A DNA stretch of 6,415 nt from positions 1-6,415 of the forward strand of contig JAGATO010000347.1 of the NCBI GenBank assembly GCA_017621195.1, read 5' to 3'. This document shows positions 1 through 6,237 of the stretch, one piece after another. Under the pieces are notes generated by a model. It saw only the letters and a list, made by a program, of their open reading frames with translations, had not been told where the DNA came from and did not search any database. This DNA comes from Bacillota bacterium. GTDB taxonomy: Bacteria; Bacillota; Clostridia; Peptostreptococcales; Anaerovoracaceae. Position 1 is the stretch's first letter. Every line of letters starts with the position of its first letter. The position numbers and the translations under genes are program-made.

Positions 1-771
1 GATGGCCTCCATCACTTCCAGGCTGTTTCCCACGGCCTTTCCCAGGGGCTGATTCATATCCGTGATCACGGCGATGGTCTTCTTTCCGGCAGCTTCACCC
101 ATCTTGACCATCAGCTCTCCCAGAGCCTCCGCATCCTGCTGCTTCTCCATGAACGCCCCGTTTCCCGTCTTCACGTCCAGGACGATGGCATCGCTTCCCG
201 AGGCCAGTTTTTTGCTCATGATGCTGGCCGCGATCAGCGACATGTTGTCCACGGTAGCCGTCACATCCCGCAGAGCGTACAGCTTCTTGTCCGCCGCCGC
301 AATGTGAGCCGTCTGACCGATCACCGACATGCCCACGGTTCTCACCAGATTCAGAAATTCCTCCGGTTCCAGCGCCGTGCGGAAGCCGGGGATGGATTCC
401 ATCTTATCCACCGTACCGCCGGTGAAACCCAGACCGCGTCCCGACATCTTGGCGATGGGAACGCCACAGGCGGCTGCCAGAGGCGCAACGATCAGCGTGG
501 TTTTGTCGCCCACCCCGCCGGTGCTGTGTTTATCCACCTTTACCCCGGGAATAGCCGACAGATCCACCGTTTCGCCGGACCGGCGCATGGCATCGGTCAT
601 CCAGAAGGTCTCTTCTTCGTCCAGACCGTTGAGAAACATGGCCATCAGCAGTGCAGATGCCTGGTAATCTTTAATTTCATCCCTGGTATATCCGTCGATG
701 AAAAATTCGATTTCATCCTTCGAAAGCTTTTTGCGATCTCGTTTCTTCTCGATGATTTCGTACATCGTCAT
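1..771 (-). CDS. pdp: Pyrimidine-nucleoside phosphorylase, N-terminal 257 residues (cut by window edge)
   Basis: Cytosolic enzyme that splits uridine, thymidine or deoxyuridine with phosphate into the free base and (deoxy)ribose-1-phosphate. The frame is open to base 1, giving 257 of the roughly 433 residues usual in the family; the C-terminal domain lies outside the window. Visible motifs are the phosphate-binding loop KHSTGGVGDK at 81-90, the family signature SGRGLGFTGGTVDKME at 110-125, and the catalytic or base-binding residues His82, Arg168 (YALRDVT), Ser183 and Lys187 (SIMSKK). Residue 108 is Lys (AKMSGRG). In the Bacillus enzyme this Lys is linked to accepting ribosides as well as deoxyribosides, whereas E. 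coli thymidine phosphorylase has Met there, so I prefer Pdp over DeoA. The start at 771 is chosen because AAGGGGGG lies 7 bases upstream and the N-terminus (MTMYEII) aligns with Bacillus Pdp (MRMVDII). It sits 29 bases behind deoB, whose product acts on its sugar-phosphate product. Confidence 0.95.
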   Translation of the reverse strand, partial: MTMYEIIEKKRDRKKLSKDEIEFFIDGYTRDEIKDYQASALLMAMFLNGLDEEETFWMTDAMRRSGETVDLSAIPGVKVDKHSTGGVGDKTTLIVAPLAAACGVPIAKMSGRGLGFTGGTVDKMESIPGFRTALEPEEFLNLVRTVGMSVIGQTAHIAAADKKLYALRDVTATVDNMSLIAASIMSKKLASGSDAIVLDVKTGNGAFMEKQQDAEALGELMVKMGEAAGKKTIAVITDMNQPLGKAVGNSLEVMEAI

Positions 772-800
772 GGCTGGTCCCCCCTTCGCCCGCGTTCGCT

Positions 801-1976
801 CTATTTTAATATCCGATCCAGAAAACTGCGGCCCAGAGCCGTCGACTCAACGCCCAGATAGTCGCATACGGTGGCTCCGATGTCCGCGAAGGTGGCTCCC
901 GTTCCCAGGTCTACGCCTTCTCTGACCGGCGCTCCGTACACCAGTACCGGAACGTACTCTCGCGTGTGGTTCCAGCCGCTGTGCACCGGATCGTTTCCGT
1001 GATCGGCGCAGAGGATCAGAATATCATCCTCCTTCATGGCGTCGAAGATCTCCGGCAGCCGGGCGTCGAATTCCTCCAGGCACCTGCCGTAACCCAGAGG
1101 ATCGCGGCGATGGCCGTACAGAGAGTCGAAGTCCACCAGATTGGTGAAGATCAGCCCACCGAACTCCCGCTTCAAGCCTTCGATGGTGTGATCCACGCCG
1201 TCCATGTTGTTCTTGTTGTGCATGCTTTCGGTGATTCCCTGGCCGTTGAAGATGTCCTCGATCTTTCCCACGGCAAACACCGTCTGTCCGCCGTCCTTCA
1301 CCATGTCCATCATGGTGCGCCCCGTGGGCGAAACGGAGTAGTCCCGGCGGTCTGCCGTCCTGGTGTAGACGCCGTTTTCCTCCACGAAGGGACGGGCAAT
1401 CACCCTGCCCACCTGCCAGGGGCCGGTGAGCAGGTCTCTGGCGATCTGGCAGCATTGGTACAGCCGCTCCAACGGTATGACAGCCGTGTTGGCAGCGATT
1501 TGAAATACGCTGTCCGCCGACGTGTAGACGATCAGCTTTCCCGTCCGCTTCTGCTCTTCTCCCAGCTTTTCGATGATCTCCGTTCCGGAGGACGCGTAGT
1601 TGCCCAGAGTTCCCAGTCCGGTACGCGCTTCGAATTCCCGGATGAATTCCTCGGGAAACCTCTCGAATGTCTGGAATGGCTCTTTCGTCAAAAGACCGGC
1701 GATCTCCCAGTGGCCTGTGATGGTGTCCTTGCCGTTGGAGGCTTCTCCCAGCCTTCCGAAGGCACCCGCAGGCTGTACGGCGGGTGCAACGCCCCGAATT
1801 CCGGCGATGTTTCCCAGACCCAAAGCCTCCATGTGAGGAATTTTCCAGCCTCCCTTCTCATTCATCGCTTTGGCGATGTGATCTATGGTATGAGAACCCT
1901 TATCTCCATACAGTTCCGCGTCGGGCAGTTCCCCACAGCCCAGACTGTCCAGTACGATTACAGTCGCTCGCTTCAT
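801..1976 (-). CDS. deoB: Phosphopentomutase
   Basis: Mn-dependent enzyme of the alkaline phosphatase superfamily that interconverts (deoxy)ribose-1-phosphate and (deoxy)ribose-5-phosphate in the cytosol, linking nucleoside breakdown to the pentose phosphate pathway and deoxyribose aldolase. The 391 residues are full length. The sequence shows the metal ligand Asp10 (VLDSLGCGE), the catalytic Thr85 (SNGKDTITGHWE), and further metal ligands Asp284 and His289 (VDFDSLYGH), Asp325-His326 (CADHGNDP) and His337 (GWNHTRE). These are the same residues, with nearly the same spacing, as in the Bacillus cereus enzyme. The cap domain corresponds roughly to residues 95-220. The ATG at 1976 is preceded by AAAGGAG at about 8 bases. 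The stop is TAG at 801-803. It lies between the phosphoesterase gene and pdp with 29-base gaps on each side, fitting co-transcription. Confidence 0.98.
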   Translation of the reverse strand: MKRATVIVLDSLGCGELPDAELYGDKGSHTIDHIAKAMNEKGGWKIPHMEALGLGNIAGIRGVAPAVQPAGAFGRLGEASNGKDTITGHWEIAGLLTKEPFQTFERFPEEFIREFEARTGLGTLGNYASSGTEIIEKLGEEQKRTGKLIVYTSADSVFQIAANTAVIPLERLYQCCQIARDLLTGPWQVGRVIARPFVEENGVYTRTADRRDYSVSPTGRTMMDMVKDGGQTVFAVGKIEDIFNGQGITESMHNKNNMDGVDHTIEGLKREFGGLIFTNLVDFDSLYGHRRDPLGYGRCLEEFDARLPEIFDAMKEDDILILCADHGNDPVHSGWNHTREYVPVLVYGAPVREGVDLGTGATFADIGATVCDYLGVESTALGRSFLDRILK

Positions 1977-2005
1977 CGTTCTCTCTCCTTTCCCCTATTT
2001 CTCCG

Positions 2006-2704
2006 TTACAGAATCCGCAGCGGCGTACATTCTAGGCGATCGCAGGATGTCAGAATGTACTCCACATGATTTTTCATACCCTGAAATCCGTTCTTATACG
2101 CATCTTTTCCATGCAGATGGCCGTACACCACTTTGGACACCCCGTAGCGTTCAAACAGCTCCATAAATTCGCTGTCCATCAGTCGCTCGTTGGTGGGCGG
2201 AAAATGGAGAACGCCGATGCGCAGCTTCTGGTGCTGCGGGTCCTTCCGCTCCATATCCTCCAGCGACAGCTTCAGCCGCCCCAGCTCTCTCTCGTAGATC
2301 TTTCGATCCGCCTGGGTAAATCCCTCCGAGCCGGGACAGATCCATCCTCTCGTTCCGCCTACGATGAAATCCGGCCCCTCATAGCTGACGTTTTGAATGA
2401 AGTGGATGGTCTCAAACAGCTTCGTCAGCTTGGACAGGGACGTCCACCACAGATCGTGGTTTCCCTTCACCATATATTTCGTTCCGGGCAGAGCTTCGAT
2501 CCAGTTTAGATCGGCCATGGCTTCTTCCAGCTTCAATCCCCAGGACATATCTCCCGGCAGGATCACGTGATCCTCCGGCCCGATCAGGTCCAGCCACCGC
2601 TCCTGAATCCGGTTGACGTGATCGTTCCAGGCGCCGCCGAAGATGTCCATGGGTTTTTCCACCTGCAGCGCCAGGTGAAGATCGCTGATCACAAATACGC
2701 TCAT
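2006..2704 (-). CDS. Calcineurin-like metallophosphoesterase
   Basis: Predicted soluble dimetal phosphohydrolase of 232 residues. All five family motifs are present in order: Asp8-x-His10 (ISDLHL), Gly51-Asp52 (LPGDMSW), Gly81-Asn-His-Asp84 (VKGNHDLWW), His167 (VLHFPP) and Gly195-His196-x-His198 (YGHLHGK). Length and motif context (GDMSWGL, GGTRGWICPG) match the small stand-alone group of predicted phosphohydrolases often listed as COG1768. The substrate of that group is not established to my knowledge; nucleotides, cyclic nucleotides or other phosphodiesters are possible. There is no signal peptide or membrane segment, so a cytosolic location is likely. The ATG at 2704 follows AAGGAAGG by about 10 bases. 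It lies 31 bases after rmuC and 29 bases before deoB, in what looks like one operon. The catalytic fold is firm; the function is open. Confidence 0.93.
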   Translation of the reverse strand: MSVFVISDLHLALQVEKPMDIFGGAWNDHVNRIQERWLDLIGPEDHVILPGDMSWGLKLEEAMADLNWIEALPGTKYMVKGNHDLWWTSLSKLTKLFETIHFIQNVSYEGPDFIVGGTRGWICPGSEGFTQADRKIYERELGRLKLSLEDMERKDPQHQKLRIGVLHFPPTNERLMDSEFMELFERYGVSKVVYGHLHGKDAYKNGFQGMKNHVEYILTSCDRLECTPLRIL

Positions 2705-2735
2705 AGGCGTGGTTCCTTCCTTTCTATTCTACGCC

Positions 2736-4046
2736 TCACAGGCCGGTTTTGGCTCTGTCTTCCGGTTCGATCTCCGGCACGCCGTATCCGTCCAGAATCG
2801 TCTGGCTTTCCCGATCCGGAAGCGCCGTCACATCCCGCAGCTGGCGCTGGATCTTCCGCGTCCGGACGCCTACCAGCTTGTCCAGCTCCGAGTTGGCCTG
2901 ATTCAACCTCTGCTGAGCCGCCGCCAACACCGTTCCGAATTTGTCGAATTCCGTCTTGACCGCTCCCAGTACGTCCCACACCTGACTGGACCGCTTCTGA
3001 ATGGCCAGCGTCTGAAATCCCATCTGCAGACTGTTCAAAAGCGCCGCCATGGTGGTAGGCCCGGCGATGTTGATCTTATACTCCTTCTGCAGCGTCTCCA
3101 CCATACCCCGCCGCACGGCTTCGGCGTAGATGCTTTCCACCGGCAGAAACATGATAGCAAAGTCGGTGGTATAGGGCGGCTCCACATATTTCTCGTGAAT
3201 GTCCCGGGCAAAGGACCGGAGCTTCAGTTCGAATATCTTTCCCGCTTCGGCGATCTCCGCTGCCTCTCCCCGGTCGTAGGCTTCGTCCAGCCGGGCGAAG
3301 GTATCCGCAGGGAATTTGGCGTCGATGGGCAGGTAGACAGGCCGATCGCCCTCCCCCGGCAGCCGTACGGCAAATTCCACCCGTTCCCGGCTGTTGGGCC
3401 GCGTAACCACGTTGGTATCGTACTGCTGAGGCGACAGGATCTGTTCCAGAATGGCGCTCAGCTGAACCTCACCCAATATTCCACGGGTCTTCACGTTGGA
3501 CAGGACCTTTTTCAGGTCGCCTACGCCGCTGGCCAAAGTCTGCATTTCGCCCAGACCCTTGTAGACCTGTTCGAGCCTCTGGCTCACCAGCTGGAAGGAC
3601 TGACCGATCCGGTCCTCCAGCGTTTTCTGAAGCTTCTCGTCCACCGTCATCCGGATCTCATCCAACCGTTTTTCGTTATCCTCCTGAATGCGAACCAGCC
3701 GCTGCTCCACGGTCTGACGCATGTGTTCCATGCGCTGCTCGCTCTGCAGCGCCGAGGCATTCAGCTGGTTGGACATCTCCGCCAGCCGTCGGTCCTGCTG
3801 TTCAGCGGACTGCTGCTGACCCGTCACCACCAGGTCTCCCAGTCCCTTGAAGCTGACCTGAACGTACTGCATCAGTTCCTGACGCAGACTCCGCAGTTCC
3901 TCGGCGATCTGCTGTTCCCGTTCCTGTTCCGTCCTCTGCTTCTCCCTCAGCTGGCGGCGCAGCTCGGTTACCTGCATCAGGCATACCGCTGCCACGATCA
4001 GGCCCGCCACGCCGACCCACATGTTGATATCAAAGGTAAATTCCAT
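2736..4046 (-). CDS. rmuC: DNA recombination protein RmuC family
   Basis: Membrane-anchored, coiled-coil protein with a predicted nuclease-like core; in E. coli RmuC limits inversion at short inverted repeats. The biochemical activity in this group is poorly known. The 436 residues comprise one N-terminal membrane segment (about 9-25), a long coiled coil rich in Glu, Gln and Arg (about 27-165), then the RmuC domain with NVKTRGILGE (184-193), VEF (223-225), DAKFP (242-246), FLPVE (300-304) and GPTTM (329-333). The Trp often seen just before GE in other RmuC proteins is Leu191 here. A TTG at 4109 would extend the frame by 21 residues, but that sequence overlaps the likely promoter and puts a hydrophilic stretch before the membrane segment. 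The ATG at 4046 has GAGAAG 6 bases upstream and AGGGAG 14 bases upstream, so I prefer it. First gene of the minus-strand operon. Confidence 0.93.
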   Translation of the reverse strand: MEFTFDINMWVGVAGLIVAAVCLMQVTELRRQLREKQRTEQEREQQIAEELRSLRQELMQYVQVSFKGLGDLVVTGQQQSAEQQDRRLAEMSNQLNASALQSEQRMEHMRQTVEQRLVRIQEDNEKRLDEIRMTVDEKLQKTLEDRIGQSFQLVSQRLEQVYKGLGEMQTLASGVGDLKKVLSNVKTRGILGEVQLSAILEQILSPQQYDTNVVTRPNSRERVEFAVRLPGEGDRPVYLPIDAKFPADTFARLDEAYDRGEAAEIAEAGKIFELKLRSFARDIHEKYVEPPYTTDFAIMFLPVESIYAEAVRRGMVETLQKEYKINIAGPTTMAALLNSLQMGFQTLAIQKRSSQVWDVLGAVKTEFDKFGTVLAAAQQRLNQANSELDKLVGVRTRKIQRQLRDVTALPDRESQTILDGYGVPEIEPEDRAKTGL

Positions 4047-4088
4047 GGTAATCTTCTCTTCTCCCTCATAGTTTCGGATCTCAGCCCG

Positions 4089-4125
4089 TACATATGCACT
4101 GTAATGCAATTATATCATATTCCCG
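4089..4125 (+). promoter_or_regulatory. Possible feoAB promoter (weak)
   Basis: On the plus strand TATCAT at 4113-4118 matches the -10 consensus at five of six positions. The hexamer 18 bases upstream (TACATA, 4089-4094) is a poor -35. A competing -10 is TGTAAT at 4100-4105, also five of six, again without a good -35. Transcription from either would give a leader of roughly 50-70 bases before feoA. I see no clear Fur-type or DtxR-type operator. The evidence is low because AT-rich DNA often yields such matches, and the region also holds the better minus-strand promoter. Confidence 0.22.
4093..4106. repeat. Imperfect inverted repeat in the divergent promoter region
   Basis: ATGCACTGTAATGC and its flanks form a near-palindrome whose outer bases (TGCA at 4095-4098 and TGCA at 4105-4108) are fully symmetric, with mismatches near the centre. 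It lies just downstream of the minus-strand -10 element, where a bound repressor could block rmuC transcription. It is short and has no family-specific consensus that I recognise, so an operator role is speculative. Confidence 0.25.
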
Positions 4126-4137
4126 ACGATTCGAAAA
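4102..4137 (-). promoter_or_regulatory. Probable promoter of the rmuC-phosphoesterase-deoB-pdp operon
   Basis: Read on the minus strand, positions 4117-4109 give TGATATAAT, a perfect extended -10 element (TGnTATAAT). With a 17-base spacer the -35 hexamer would be TTTTCG at 4137-4132, which matches TTGACA poorly; an extended -10 can compensate for this. The predicted start of transcription is near 4102, leaving a leader of about 55 bases before the rmuC ATG at 4046. The motif is seen directly; that it is used is inference. Confidence 0.6.
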
Positions 4138-4164
4138 CACTTGTTCGCATCCATGTGTGCAAAA

Positions 4165-4169
4165 AGGAG
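4165..4169 (+). promoter_or_regulatory. Ribosome binding site of feoA
   Basis: AGGAG within AAAAAGGAGA lies 6 bases before the ATG at 4176. It fixes the feoA start and argues against a longer upstream reading of the same open frame, which runs antisense through rmuC. Confidence 0.85.
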
Positions 4170-4175
4170 AATCTT

Positions 4176-4397
4176 ATGAAATTATCCGATGCCCGTCGCA
4201 GCGACGTTCTGACCGTTACCTATTTCCCATCGGGAACTCCTGCCCTGCAGGCTCGCCGCCTGGGGCTGTCCGCCGGTTCGAACCTCTGCTGCATCTTCGT
4301 CCTTCCCGGCGGTCCCGTGGTAATCCGCCTGCAGCGGCAGATGATTGCCATAGGCAGGTCCCTGGCCGATGGGATTTTGGTGGAGGTGAGTCGATGA
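4176..4397 (+). CDS. feoA: Ferrous iron transport protein A
   Basis: Small cytosolic SH3-like partner of the FeoB iron transporter, needed for Fe(II) uptake in several bacteria and thought to act on FeoB assembly or its GTPase. The 73 residues are typical for FeoA. The recognisable pattern is ARRLGLSAGS (26-35), a hydrophobic strand (CCIFVL), then GGPVVIRL (45-52), MIAIGRSLADGILVEV (56-71), matching the family layout of an RRLxxLGLxxG-like turn, a GGPxxxxx strand and an iAigxxxAxxIxV end. The acidic and Arg-rich conservation is modest, so the family call rests on pattern plus linkage. The stop TGA (4395-4397) overlaps the feoB ATG (4394-4396), indicating translational coupling. Divergent from rmuC with 129 bases between the start codons. 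Confidence 0.87.
   Translation: MKLSDARRSDVLTVTYFPSGTPALQARRLGLSAGSNLCCIFVLPGGPVVIRLQRQMIAIGRSLADGILVEVSR
4382..4386 (+). promoter_or_regulatory. Ribosome binding site of feoB inside feoA
   Basis: GGAGG lies 7 bases before the ATG at 4394 and is encoded by the Val-Glu-Val codons at the FeoA C-terminus. It decides the feoB start: the frame is open 300 bases further upstream, but that part reads as a shadow of feoA and the intergenic region. Confidence 0.88.
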
Positions 4398-6109
4398 ATT
4401 CCTCTGCTGCCGTAGCCCTGGCCGGAAATCCCAACGTTGGTAAGTCCGTGATCTTTCGCTGCCTCACCGGCACCTACGCCGAGGTCTCCAACTATCCCGG
4501 AACCACCGTGGACATGACCTGGGGAATGCTGGACGATCAAATGATCTGCGATACGCCCGGCGTCTTCGGCCTGACCGGCCTTAACGAAGAGGAAATCGTG
4601 GCGCGCAGAGCCATCGAAGGCTGCGATTTCATCGTCGATGTGGCGGATGCTACCACGCTGTCCCGCGATCTGTTTCTCACCCTGCAGCTGCTGTCACTGA
4701 ACAAGCCCATGCTTCTGGTGGTCAACATGATGGATCAGGCGGAACGCTATGGAATCCACCTGGACGTTTCCTGCCTCTCCGCTCAGCTTGGCATCCCCGT
4801 CATCCCCATGGCAGCCGCCCGAAACCGGGGCGTGGACGACCTGCTGTCCGCCGTCCGGCAGAGGCGATTTTCCCACGGTGCCATTCCCACTTCGTCAAGC
4901 ACACCTTCTCTGCAGGCCAGAGCCGCCCGGATCGCGGAGCAATGCGTGTCCGAACCGCCGCAGCCGTTTCCCACTTCCCGGATGCCCCTTCATCCGCTGG
5001 ACCGGCTGATCTTTCATCCCCTGGGAAGCATTCTTCTCCTCGCCGCGCTGATGGCGTTCCTCTGGTTTTTTCTCGGTCAATTTTTATCTCAGACCGTCGT
5101 AAATCTGACCCAGGGCTTTCTCATGGACCGGCTGTGGTACGACGCCGTCATCCGGCTGTTCGGCCCGCTGCTTTCGGAGGACGGACTGGCCTCATCCCTC
5201 CTGCTGGGGGAATACGGGCTTCTTACCACGGTACCTTCCTACGTCTTCGGTCTTCTCCTTCCGCTGGTGGCCGGGTTCCACCTGGTCATGGCACTGCTGG
5301 AGGACTCCGGAATCCTTCCCCGGCTGGCCGTTCTGACCGACCGTCCCTTTTCCGCCGTGGGTCTTAACGGAAAAGCGGTCATTCCCATGCTGTCCGGCTT
5401 CGGCTGCGTCACCATGGCGCTGATCTCCACTCGAATCCTAAGCTCCCGACGGGAACGGCTCCTCTGCGCCCTTCTCCTCTGCACCGCCATCCCCTGTTCC
5501 GCCCAGCTTTCCATTCTTCTTGCTGTGGCCCACACCCTTCCGCCCACGCTCCTTTTCTTCTACGGAGCCGCCATCCTGCTGCTGTTCACGGCTGCGGCCA
5601 CCTGTGCCAATGCCCTTCTGCCCGGCACTTCGTCTCCGCTGTTTCTGACGCTGCCGCCCCTGCGCCTTCCCCAGATCGGTAACGTTCTGCGCAAGACCGT
5701 GCTTAAGTCCAAGGCCTTCCTCACCGATGCAGTTCCTCTGTTTCTCCTGGTCAGCGCCTGGCTCTCCGTTCTGAACTACTGCGACGGCTTCGTTCTGATC
5801 CACCGCCTTCTCCTCCCTCTCACCGGAGGACTTCTCCACCTTCCGCCTCAGGCGGCAACGCTGCTCTTCATGTGCCTTGTCAAGCGGGATCTGGGTGCCG
5901 CTTACCTGTTTTCCCTGGTTTCCCGGGGCCTTCTGACGCCGGTACAGACCACCGTCTGCCTGATCACCACTACACTGTTCGTCCCCTGCTTCGCGTCCCT
6001 GGCCGTCCTGGCAAAGGAGCAGGGCTTCCGCACCGCCTTGCTGATCTGGCTGTTCAGTGCCGTACTGGCCTTCGCTGCCGGAGGGTTGGCTTCTGCCCTG
6101 CTCATGTGA
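4394..6109 (+). CDS. feoB: Ferrous iron transporter FeoB, compact variant
   Basis: Inner-membrane Fe(II) transporter with an N-terminal GTPase, 571 residues, short for a family that commonly has about 600-800. GTPase motifs: G1 GNPNVGKS (11-18, with Asn14 at the site linked to K+ activation), G2 Thr in NYPGTT (33-38), G3 DTPG (53-56), G4 NMMD (111-114), G5 region AAARNRG (140-146). The linker before the first membrane helix (about 150-210) is short, so the helical GDI-like domain is reduced. Pore domain: first helix about 211-236, LLEDSG (301-306), GKAVIPMLSGFGC (326-338), CVTMALISTR (338-347), IPCSAQL (366-372), then a second half with KAFLTDAVPLF (440-450) and PCFASLAVLAKEQG (531-544). GCVTMA replaces the more usual GCNVPA, and GKSVIF replaces GKSTLF. 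I recall this combination from a second FeoB subfamily in anaerobes. Coupled to feoA by the ATGA overlap; iron is the likely cargo, not proven. Confidence 0.93.
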   Translation: MNSSAAVALAGNPNVGKSVIFRCLTGTYAEVSNYPGTTVDMTWGMLDDQMICDTPGVFGLTGLNEEEIVARRAIEGCDFIVDVADATTLSRDLFLTLQLLSLNKPMLLVVNMMDQAERYGIHLDVSCLSAQLGIPVIPMAAARNRGVDDLLSAVRQRRFSHGAIPTSSSTPSLQARAARIAEQCVSEPPQPFPTSRMPLHPLDRLIFHPLGSILLLAALMAFLWFFLGQFLSQTVVNLTQGFLMDRLWYDAVIRLFGPLLSEDGLASSLLLGEYGLLTTVPSYVFGLLLPLVAGFHLVMALLEDSGILPRLAVLTDRPFSAVGLNGKAVIPMLSGFGCVTMALISTRILSSRRERLLCALLLCTAIPCSAQLSILLAVAHTLPPTLLFFYGAAILLLFTAAATCANALLPGTSSPLFLTLPPLRLPQIGNVLRKTVLKSKAFLTDAVPLFLLVSAWLSVLNYCDGFVLIHRLLLPLTGGLLHLPPQAATLLFMCLVKRDLGAAYLFSLVSRGLLTPVQTTVCLITTTLFVPCFASLAVLAKEQGFRTALLIWLFSAVLAFAAGGLASALLM

Positions 6110-6121
6110 GCAGAAAAGACC

Positions 6122-6144
6122 AGCGCGGCAACCGATGCCGCGCT
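6122..6144. terminator. GC-rich hairpin just after feoB, possible shared terminator
   Basis: A perfect 9-base-pair stem, AGCGCGGCA (6122-6130) and TGCCGCGCT (6136-6144), closes a 5-base loop 12 bases after the feoB stop. On the plus strand it is followed by TCCATTGG, not a T-run, so it is a poor intrinsic terminator for feoB by itself, though it may protect the 3' end. On the minus strand it is followed by GGTCTTTTCT, which is moderately T-rich, so it could act as a back-up terminator for the right-end gene. Confidence 0.5.
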
Positions 6145-6169
6145 TCCATTGGACATCAAATGAATGCAA

Positions 6170-6214
6170 TAAAAAACCGAAGCGATTCTTCCATGGGTCG
6201 GAAGAATCCTTCGG
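6170..6214 (-). terminator. Rho-independent terminator of the right-end minus-strand gene
   Basis: The arms are 6177-6192 and 6200-6214: CCGAAG, one bulged C (6183), then GATTCTTCC, a 7-base loop, GGAAGAATC and CTTCGG, making 15 base pairs. Read on the minus strand it is followed at once by TTTTTTATTG (6176 downward), the classic layout. It begins 23 bases after the stop codon of the gene at 6238. On the plus strand the hairpin is preceded by A-run and not followed by T-run, so its orientation is clear. Confidence 0.88.
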
Positions 6215-6237
6215 AAACGTAAATTTCCCGTCTTTTT

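Noticed and set aside
304..861. Plus-strand open frames opposite pdp and across the pdp-deoB junction.
   Set aside because: The minus strand carries the full phosphorylase motifs; the plus frames show no family features.
966..2069. A 367-codon plus-strand open frame opposite deoB.
   Set aside because: DeoB on the other strand has every catalytic residue at the expected spacing; the plus frame shows no domain and no convincing ribosome binding site. It reflects the codon bias of a GC-rich gene.
4046..4109. TTG start at 4109 for RmuC.
   Set aside because: It would begin within the -10 promoter element and add a hydrophilic stretch before the membrane anchor; the ATG at 4046 is better placed.
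4120..4175. Possible Fur box or riboswitch in the feoA leader.
   Set aside because: No sequence close to the GATAATGATAATCATTATC-type consensus was found, and the roughly 50-base leader shows only weak, short complementarities such as around 4145-4166, too little for a structured riboswitch.
4094..4393. A 100-residue N-terminal extension of FeoB.
   Set aside because: It crosses the intergenic region and reads feoA out of frame. The ATG at 4394 has GGAGG 7 bases upstream and places the G1 motif at residues 11-18, as usual for FeoB.
2709..4397. A 562-codon plus-strand open frame that runs antisense to rmuC and continues in frame into feoA.
   Set aside because: Its composition is the mirror of a coiled-coil gene, the minus strand there has all RmuC motifs, and feoA has its own start and ribosome binding site at 4165-4176. 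It is not a fusion protein.
5438..6169. A 243-codon minus-strand open frame opposite the end of feoB.
   Set aside because: It is Gln, Gly, Glu and Lys rich with no recognisable pattern, which is the expected reverse shadow of Leu- and Ser-rich membrane helices.
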